47,474 nucleotides of DNA, taken from positions 1-47,474 of the forward strand of contig JANQPD010000067.1 of the NCBI GenBank assembly GCA_028285465.1, given 5' to 3'. Position 1 is the first letter of the stretch; each line of letters opens with the position of its first letter. Source of the stretch: Owenweeksia sp. (lineage in GTDB: Bacteria > Bacteroidota > Bacteroidia > Flavobacteriales > Schleiferiaceae). The position numbers were made by a program, and so were the translations under genes. Positions 41,969-47,474 of the stretch are shown here, piece by piece. The notes below the pieces were generated by a model. The model had not been told where the DNA came from, made no database searches, and was given only the letters and a program-made list of their open reading frames with translations.

Positions 41969-43024
41969 ATGAAAATGAAACTTTCCCACTTTACCTACAA
42001 CCTGCCTAAAGAATTGGTGGCCGACCGCCCCACCACGCACCGGGACGATAGCCGTCTTATGATCGTACACCGTGAAACAGGTGAATTTGAACACAAGATG
42101 TTTCACGAAATTGGAGACTATTTTGATGACGGGGATTGCCTCGTGCTTAACAATACCAAAGTGTTTCCTGCACGTATGTACGGCAACAAAGAAAAGACCG
42201 GGGCAAAGATCGAAGTGTTTTTATTGCGTGAGTTAAACGCTGAAAGCCGTTTGTGGGACGTACTGGTAGATCCTGCCCGCAAGATCCGCATTGGCAATAA
42301 ACTTTATTTTGGAGATGACGATAGCCTGGTGGCTGAGGTAATTGACAATACCACCTCCCGCGGTCGTACGTTGCGCTTTCTGTATGATGGCAGTTACGAA
42401 GAATTTCGCGCCAAATTGAAGGAACTGGGAGAGACCCCGCTTCCCAAGTATATCTCCCGCAACCCGGACGAGGAAGACGAAGAGCGCTACCAGTCTATCT
42501 TCGCCAAGCACGAAGGAGCAGTAGCAGCCCCCGTGGCCAGCCTCCATTTTAGCAAGCAACTCATGAAGCGCCTGGAGATAAAAGGCGTGGACTTTGCCGA
42601 GCTTACCATGCATGTAGGACTAGGTACCTTCCGGCCGGTTGAGGTAGAAGACCTGAGCAAGCATAAAATGGATAGCGAGCAATTCTTCATTTATGAAGAT
42701 ACAGCCAAGTACGTAAACAAGGCCATTGATGCCCGTAAGAAAGTATGTGCGGTAGGTACCACTTGCCTTAGGACCCTGGAAAGCTCCGTGAGTACAGATG
42801 GCCATTTGAACCCCCAAAAGGGCTGGACGAATAAATTCATTTTTCCCCCTTACGAGTTTACCATCCCGAATTGTATGATCACCAACCTGCACGCCCCGCA
42901 AAGTACCTTGCTTATGATGACGGCTGCCTTTGCAGGTTACGACCTTACCATGAAGGCATACAAAGAAGCGATTAAAGAAAAATACCGCTTTATGAGCTAT
43001 GGCGATGCCATGCTGATTTTGTAA
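41969..43024 (+). CDS. queA: S-adenosylmethionine:tRNA ribosyltransferase-isomerase
   Basis: 351 residues, standard QueA length. It begins [28 protein letters not shown], and carries [37 protein letters not shown] and [13 protein letters not shown], the full QueA signature. It transfers and isomerises the ribosyl part of SAM to preQ1 in tRNA, making epoxyqueuosine. Other queuosine genes are not in the window. ATG at 41969 or two codons later. Confidence 0.97.
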   Translation: MKMKLSHFTYNLPKELVADRPTTHRDDSRLMIVHRETGEFEHKMFHEIGDYFDDGDCLVLNNTKVFPARMYGNKEKTGAKIEVFLLRELNAESRLWDVLVDPARKIRIGNKLYFGDDDSLVAEVIDNTTSRGRTLRFLYDGSYEEFRAKLKELGETPLPKYISRNPDEEDEERYQSIFAKHEGAVAAPVASLHFSKQLMKRLEIKGVDFAELTMHVGLGTFRPVEVEDLSKHKMDSEQFFIYEDTAKYVNKAIDARKKVCAVGTTCLRTLESSVSTDGHLNPQKGWTNKFIFPPYEFTIPNCMITNLHAPQSTLLMMTAAFAGYDLTMKAYKEAIKEKYRFMSYGDAMLIL

Positions 43025-43059
43025 CCGTTAGCAGGTCTTTAGCCGATAATATGAAAGTG

Positions 43060-43095
43060 AAAAGCCCTTTGGATAAAATCCAAAGGGCTTTTTTT
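43060..43095. terminator. Terminator after queA
   Basis: 15-bp perfect stem (AAAAGCCCTTTGGAT / complement) with a 3-nt loop followed by TTT. It reaches the stop codon of the convergent gene at 43094 and can serve both. Confidence 0.9.
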
Positions 43096-43822
43096 AATCA
43101 AAAAGGTAGCCGAGCTTAAGGCTTAGAAGAAATCCAAACGATGATTCAGCTTGTTTTTCAGTCTCCTCGTAGGTAGTATTGCCGTTCAGGTCGTAAAATT
43201 CCTCTACATAAGTGCCGGAAAGGTTCCGAATGGTCAGTCCAAAATAGGCGTCTAAAAAGAAGTTATCGCTTAGAAAAAGCTGCGAGCCATATACTGCTCC
43301 AAACTCGGAGATCCTGTCTCGCTCTTCCAGTTCCCTGCCGTTTAGCCTGTAGGAACTGCGGTACAAACGTTGTCCGTAGAGCAACCCGATGTACCCATCT
43401 CCTTCAAGGGCATACCCGTCATAAAAAGCTTTGGCCAGGATATTATATCCGAAGCCCCAGGGTATTTCCGGTTGTACACCATTGATCTCCTGGTACTCTC
43501 TATCGCTGAGTACAGACCCAAAGTAGTTTCTGAAAGTGGGGCCAACGCCTGCTTCTACCGATAGCCATTCCAGGGGAGCATATTCCACACCCAGGGGCAG
43601 GTGACCAAAAAAAACCTGGCCTATATCCGCTTTTACAGCGTAATAAGAGAGGGTCTGAGTACTCTGTGCCTTTTGCTTTTTGGAATGTTGGGCGCCGGTA
43701 GGCGCATCGGGTTGGCTGGAATTCATTTTCACGGACTTCCTGGTAATGCCATCCTGGGCCTTACAGGGAAAAGAAAAAAGAAGTACGATCAGGAAAAAGC
43801 CGGAAGGTATAACGCCACGCAT
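43094..43822 (-). CDS. Outer-membrane or secreted beta-rich protein, unknown
   Basis: 242 residues from the ATG at 43822, which gives a signal peptide (RGVIPSGFFLIVLLFSFPCKAQ). An upstream in-frame start would run into the divergent gene at 43878. The mature part is beta-rich with repeated aromatic-Gly strand patterns (VEYAPLEWLSVEAGVG, FGYNILAKAFYDGY, GYIGLLYGQRLY, SSFGFLLSLKLGYLF) and ends Phe-Asp; a porin-like small outer-membrane barrel is likely. Family not recognised. An exact -7 box lies ~29 nt upstream. Confidence 0.65.
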   Translation of the reverse strand: MRGVIPSGFFLIVLLFSFPCKAQDGITRKSVKMNSSQPDAPTGAQHSKKQKAQSTQTLSYYAVKADIGQVFFGHLPLGVEYAPLEWLSVEAGVGPTFRNYFGSVLSDREYQEINGVQPEIPWGFGYNILAKAFYDGYALEGDGYIGLLYGQRLYRSSYRLNGRELEERDRISEFGAVYGSQLFLSDNFFLDAYFGLTIRNLSGTYVEEFYDLNGNTTYEETEKQAESSFGFLLSLKLGYLFD

Positions 43823-43850
43823 TTGTTTTTCGTTAAGGTTTATATTCGCA

Positions 43851-43858
43851 CAAATGTA
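43851..43858 (-). promoter_or_regulatory. TAnnTTTG -7 box of the outer-membrane protein gene
   Basis: Minus-strand TACATTTG, exact consensus, 28 nt before the chosen ATG at 43822; supports that start over the longer one, which would begin upstream of this box. Confidence 0.5.
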
Positions 43859-43877
43859 ATTCTTAAAATCCTTAACG

Positions 43878-45434
43878 ATGTATAAGCTGCTTGTTTCATC
43901 CTTTTTTTCATTGTTCTGTCTGTACACCTTGGCCCAGGCGTCTGATACCGAAGTGGAATGGGGCCCCTTGCTGAAAACACGCGATATACACTTTAACCAG
44001 GTTGCAGGGGTTAACGAGACCCATTTCTATACGGTGGGCAATTCAAAAATGAGGGGAATATTCTCCACTGCAGATAAGTTTTACGTGAGGAAATACGAGC
44101 TAGGCACGTACAAATTAGTTTACGAACTATTTGTAGATGATTTTAAGTACAGGGAACGGGATGCCGAACTCATAGACTTTCGCCTGATCAATGAAGAAGT
44201 ACATCTCTTTTTCAGAGTATTCCAGGGTAAGGAAGATAAAAAATACCTGCTTCGAAGAGTAGTAGACAAAAGAGGTAAGCTCTCCAAAGTAGAGTTGGTC
44301 ACTAAAATACCCGCTACAAAAAGATCAGGGGGTTCATTTTCATTTCATTATTCCGAAGATTCCACCAAAGTGCTCGTGTTTTCCGGTTACCCCTATGAAA
44401 AGAAGGAAGTGGAACGTTTTGGCATACTGGTATTGGACACTACTTTTTTGGAGCTTTGGGACGAAACGGTGGCCTTGCCCTATGCAGATAAGTATTTCAG
44501 TGTTATCGACCAATGCGTGACCAATGAGGGAGATGTGTTTATGCTGGGCTATGCTTCGCCCGACCGCAACAAAGGGCAAAAAAGAAACAGGAACAGCTCT
44601 AACCAGGATTATAAGTTGTTCAGGATATCCAAAGACAGCGAAGATATCCTGGAGTTTGACCTGGATTTGGATGACAAGTACATCACCGGTGCAAACATAC
44701 GTGCCGATTTTGGGGATGGCTTAATGGCAGTGGCCGGTTTTTACTCCGAAAAAGAAGTGGGCGACATAGCCGGAAGCTTTTACATCACCATAGATCAAAA
44801 AAAGCTGGAAGCCGTTACGGCCAATAGCGAAGCGTTTAGTAAGGCGTTTATGGCCAACTTTATGTCTGAGCGCAAAGTGGAAAAGGGCAGAGAGCTAATT
44901 TCCTTCCGTTTCCGTGATTTTATCCGGAGAAGCGATGGGGGCACGGTAGCCGTAGCAGAGCAATACCAGAGAAAAGTAGTTACGAACCAAATTCCCAATG
45001 GCCCCATAACAACTACTGTGTACTATCTCTATAATGACATCATTGTGATAAACATCAACCCTGATGGGGAAATCGACTGGACGGCACATATACCCAAATA
45101 CCAGACCTCTACCGATGATGGAGGTTTTTTTCTTTCGTACCTCTTAGTGGTAAACGGAGATAAGCTGCACTTCATTTTTAACGACAACCCCAAAAACCTG
45201 AAGCGCCTGGCAGAAGGAAAGCGCCAGCGTAGCATGGGAAGTCCGTCTAAGTCTATGGCCATAGTGGCTACCGTAGATGGAAATGGCGAAGTAGTTCGGG
45301 ATAAGCTCTTTAACAGCAAAGAGGTAAGCGCCATTTTGATACCCAAATTGTCTAAGCAAACGGAGACCAACGAGGCCCTGCTGTATGGGATTAAAAAAAG
45401 AAACAGCCGCTTTGGCCGCCTGAGACTCGATTGA
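43878..45434 (+). CDS. Large secreted protein, function unknown
   Basis: 518 residues with a Sec signal peptide (MYKLLVSSFFSLFCLYTLAQA). The mature protein is beta-strand-rich with recurring aromatic/Asp strand pairs (FGILVLDTTFLELWD, VFMLGYASPD, IIVININPDGEIDW, LLVVNGDKLHFIFND), compatible with a beta-propeller-like fold. No catalytic motif, lipobox or T9SS sorting domain was recognised. It is divergent from the outer-membrane protein gene and followed by rlmN. Confidence 0.65.
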   Translation: MYKLLVSSFFSLFCLYTLAQASDTEVEWGPLLKTRDIHFNQVAGVNETHFYTVGNSKMRGIFSTADKFYVRKYELGTYKLVYELFVDDFKYRERDAELIDFRLINEEVHLFFRVFQGKEDKKYLLRRVVDKRGKLSKVELVTKIPATKRSGGSFSFHYSEDSTKVLVFSGYPYEKKEVERFGILVLDTTFLELWDETVALPYADKYFSVIDQCVTNEGDVFMLGYASPDRNKGQKRNRNSSNQDYKLFRISKDSEDILEFDLDLDDKYITGANIRADFGDGLMAVAGFYSEKEVGDIAGSFYITIDQKKLEAVTANSEAFSKAFMANFMSERKVEKGRELISFRFRDFIRRSDGGTVAVAEQYQRKVVTNQIPNGPITTTVYYLYNDIIVININPDGEIDWTAHIPKYQTSTDDGGFFLSYLLVVNGDKLHFIFNDNPKNLKRLAEGKRQRSMGSPSKSMAIVATVDGNGEVVRDKLFNSKEVSAILIPKLSKQTETNEALLYGIKKRNSRFGRLRLD

Positions 45435-45503
45435 TCCGGGAGATGTACTGCTTTTTCAAACAGCCGACATGCTGTATGTACTTATGCACCTTTTCCTAAT
45501 CTG

Positions 45504-45511
45504 TACCTTTG
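45504..45511 (+). promoter_or_regulatory. TAnnTTTG -7 box almost on the rlmN start codon
   Basis: TACCTTTG, exact consensus, ends 4 nt before the ATG at 45516. A start site a few nt downstream would make the mRNA leaderless or nearly so. Confidence 0.5.
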
Positions 45512-45515
45512 CGGC

Positions 45516-46568
45516 ATGACAGAAAAACGCGATATCCGCGCGCTCACCAAGGAAGAGATCCGGGCCTATTTTATCGAAATAGGGGAAAAGCCTTTTCGTG
45601 CACAGCAAGTATATGAATGGCTCTGGAAAAAAGGAGCACAACGCTTTGACGACATGACCAATATTTCCCTGTCGCTCAGGGAAAAACTCGCGGCGGTATT
45701 CGTGATCAACCACATTCGGGTGGATGAAATGCAGCGCAGCAGTGATGGTACCATAAAAAATGCCGTGCGCCTGCATGATGGTAAGGTGGTAGAGTCGGTG
45801 CTTATCCCCACCGAAAAACGCATAACGGCCTGTGTGTCTTCACAGGTAGGTTGTAGCCTGGATTGCACCTTTTGCGCCACCGCGCGCCTGAAGCGCATGC
45901 GCAACCTCAATGCCGATGAGATCTACGACCAGGTAGTGGCCATAAAGAACGAGGCGGAAAGCATTTACAACCGGCCGCTTACGAATATTGTATTCATGGG
46001 CATGGGAGAACCCCTGATGAACTACAAAAATGTGCTGGAAGCCATAGAAAAGATCACTTCTCCCGAAGGCCTTGGCATGTCGCCCAAACGCATTACGCTG
46101 AGTACGGTAGGCCTCGCCAAACTCATAAAAAAACTGGCAGACGATGCGGTGAAATTCAACCTGGCGGTATCCCTGCATTCGGCACGTGATGAGGTGCGCG
46201 ACCGCATTATGCCCATCAATCTGAAAAACCCGCTGAAAGACCTGTTGGAAGCCCTGCAATACTGGTACGACAAAACCCGGAGAAAGGTAACTTTCGAATA
46301 CGTGGTATGGCACAACATCAACGACAAGGCCGAAGACATTCAGGCATTGGTAGCGTTTTGTAAACGCGTGCCCAGCAAGGTAAACCTTATAGAATATAAC
46401 CCTATAGACGAAGGTGAGTTTCAACAAGCCCGCCCGGAAGCCTTGGATGCGTATATCACCGCCCTTGATGAAATAGGTGTGGTGGCCCGCGTAAGGCATA
46501 GCCGGGGAAAAGACATAGATGCCGCCTGCGGCCAGCTTGCCAATAAGAATGAGCTTTTGGCTACGTAG
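45516..46568 (+). CDS. rlmN: 23S rRNA (adenine2503-C2)-methyltransferase
   Basis: 350 residues, standard length. Radical-SAM cluster motif CSLDCTFC (C113, C117, C120) in a typical context (VSSQVGCSLDCTFCATA), FMGMGEPLMN, NLAVSLHSA and the methyl-transferring Cys in AACGQLA (C338). It methylates C2 of A2503 in 23S rRNA and of A37 in some tRNAs. N-terminal TEKRDIRALTKEEIRAYF fits RlmN homologues, so the ATG is likely right despite its closeness to the -7 box. 97 nt upstream of the polyprenyl synthase gene. Confidence 0.97.
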   Translation: MTEKRDIRALTKEEIRAYFIEIGEKPFRAQQVYEWLWKKGAQRFDDMTNISLSLREKLAAVFVINHIRVDEMQRSSDGTIKNAVRLHDGKVVESVLIPTEKRITACVSSQVGCSLDCTFCATARLKRMRNLNADEIYDQVVAIKNEAESIYNRPLTNIVFMGMGEPLMNYKNVLEAIEKITSPEGLGMSPKRITLSTVGLAKLIKKLADDAVKFNLAVSLHSARDEVRDRIMPINLKNPLKDLLEALQYWYDKTRRKVTFEYVVWHNINDKAEDIQALVAFCKRVPSKVNLIEYNPIDEGEFQQARPEALDAYITALDEIGVVARVRHSRGKDIDAACGQLANKNELLAT

Positions 46569-46647
46569 GAGGAGCACACCTGTTAAGCCGGAGTGTAGAG
46601 CGGCAAACTTTCCTCCTTAAACATGAACACCTTAGCTTTTCACCACT

Positions 46648-46655
46648 TACCTTTG
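46648..46655 (+). promoter_or_regulatory. TAnnTTTG -7 box of the polyprenyl synthase gene
   Basis: TACCTTTG, exact consensus, 10 nt before the ATG at 46666. No TTG at the usual -33 distance. Confidence 0.5.
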
Positions 46656-46665
46656 ACCTCCACCA

Positions 46666-47474
46666 ATGAGCAGCATCGACCAAATAAAGCGTCCTGTAGC
46701 ATCCGAAATGGAGGCTTTTGAGCCCAAGTTTCGCAAGTACATGGCCAGTAAGGTGGCTCTGCTCGACCGCATCACGTACTACATCATAAAACGCAAAGGA
46801 AAGCAGTTACGCCCTATGTTGGTGTTTTTAACCGCCAAGATGCTAGGTGAGATTAATGAGAGTACGTATCGTGCAGCAGCGCTGGTAGAATTGATGCATA
46901 CCGCCACCCTGGTGCATGACGATGTGGTAGACGATGCTGATAAGCGTAGGGGCTTTTTTAGCATCAATGCCCTATGGAAAAACAAGATTGCCGTATTGGT
47001 AGGCGATTACCTCTTGTCAAAAGTGCTTTTGCTATCCGTGGAAAACGAAGAGTTTGAACTGCTGAAGATCGTGAGCACGGCCGTGCGTGAAATGAGCGAA
47101 GGAGAGCTATTGCAGATAGAAAAGGCACGCAGGCTGGATATTGACGAAGCAGTTTATTTCGAGATCATCCGCCAAAAAACAGCTTCTCTCATTGCCTCTT
47201 GTTGTGGCGTAGGTGCGCAAAGTGTAAACGTTGCGCCACAAGAGGTGCAACGCATGAGGCAATTCGGGGAAAAACTCGGCATTGCCTTCCAGATCAAAGA
47301 CGACCTGTTTGACTTTGAACTCAGCAACGCCAGCGGTAAACCTACCGGGATCGACATCAAAGAACAAAAAATGACACTGCCCCTTATTTATGCGCTCAAC
47401 AATGCCTCACGCAGAGATAAGAGCTACATGATAAACGTAGTGAAGCGGCACAACCACAAACGGGATAGGGTAGA
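46666..47474 (+). CDS. Polyprenyl (octaprenyl-type) diphosphate synthase, 3' truncated by window edge
   Basis: The ATG at 46666 opens a frame that runs to the last base; ~269 residues are present. Start MSSIDQIKRPVASEMEAFEP; motif GKQLRPMLV, the first Asp-rich motif DDVVDD (in TATLVHDDVVDDA), and the second motif KDDLFDF are visible. These are the catalytic Mg2+-binding DDxxD sites of trans-prenyltransferases. The family makes long-chain prenyl diphosphates for quinones and related isoprenoids; chain length cannot be read from this part. Confidence 0.93.
   Translation, partial: MSSIDQIKRPVASEMEAFEPKFRKYMASKVALLDRITYYIIKRKGKQLRPMLVFLTAKMLGEINESTYRAAALVELMHTATLVHDDVVDDADKRRGFFSINALWKNKIAVLVGDYLLSKVLLLSVENEEFELLKIVSTAVREMSEGELLQIEKARRLDIDEAVYFEIIRQKTASLIASCCGVGAQSVNVAPQEVQRMRQFGEKLGIAFQIKDDLFDFELSNASGKPTGIDIKEQKMTLPLIYALNNASRRDKSYMINVVKRHNHKRDRV

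Noticed and set aside
43823..43927. Extended start for the outer-membrane protein gene
   Set aside because: Overlaps the divergent secreted-protein gene, lies upstream of the promoter box and would precede a good signal peptide with 35 unrelated residues.
1..47474. CRISPR, tRNA/rRNA, prophage, transposase, toxin-antitoxin or defence genes
   Set aside because: Looked for repeat-spacer arrays, tRNA TpsiC-like motifs and known defence domains on both strands; none found that I could support.

Overview
The window comes from the chromosome of a member of the Bacteroidota, most likely a Flavobacteriales-type organism; family and genus cannot be resolved by eye. Support includes a type IX secretion (T9SS) C-terminal sorting domain, a LruC-domain lipoprotein, a uroporphyrinogen-III synthase next to a DUF4271 membrane protein, a Bacteroidota-type SecA with a DUF2795 gene upstream, a ligase-associated exonuclease, and repeated TAnnTTTG promoter boxes with almost no Shine-Dalgarno sites. 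I see no tRNA, rRNA, CRISPR array, prophage, transposase or defence island. Most genes are housekeeping or envelope genes.

Layout. 1-1178 is the 3' part of a ViaA-like VWA protein. 1210-1688 is non-coding and carries two terminator-like hairpins. 1689-9208 holds an omega-amidase, an Ig-like lipoprotein, ComF, a coiled-coil membrane-anchored protein and a 1160-residue outer-membrane protein. 9245-15383 holds exonuclease III, an OmpA lipoprotein, the hemD-DUF4271 pair, a T9SS cargo protein, glutaryl-CoA dehydrogenase and apt. 15612-21776 holds a LruC lipoprotein, a tightly coupled M20 peptidase/DUF962 pair, an HTH-like protein and two tiny membrane proteins. 22380-25874 is the class I ribonucleotide reductase operon. 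26207-32978 holds a DUF3109 protein, a Cache lipoprotein, an orphan ligase-associated exonuclease, an aldo/keto reductase with a Na+/H+ antiporter, and a cobalamin adenosyltransferase. 33063-37377 is DUF2795, secA and a lipoprotein. 37518-39607 is an ECF sigma factor overlapping a protein predicted to span both membranes. 39872-47474 holds a DUF547 protein, methionine aminotransferase, queA, two envelope/secreted proteins, rlmN and the start of a polyprenyl diphosphate synthase cut by the window edge.

The most interesting unit is the ECF sigma gene overlapping a gene for an N-terminal cytoplasmic tail, one inner-membrane helix, a long disordered linker and a C-terminal outer-membrane barrel (37518-39607). 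This is the architecture of dual-membrane-spanning anti-sigma factors, which can pass a signal from the outer membrane to transcription. A 163-bp MITE-like hairpin element with a 5-bp target duplication sits exactly at the stop codon of that gene. Other points of interest are the M20/DUF962 pair, which may act on N-acyl amino acid or 2-hydroxy-fatty-acid lipids, paired repeats upstream of secA and nrdB, and promoter boxes only 4 nt from start codons.

All functional calls rest on reading motifs in the translations. No database search was run.
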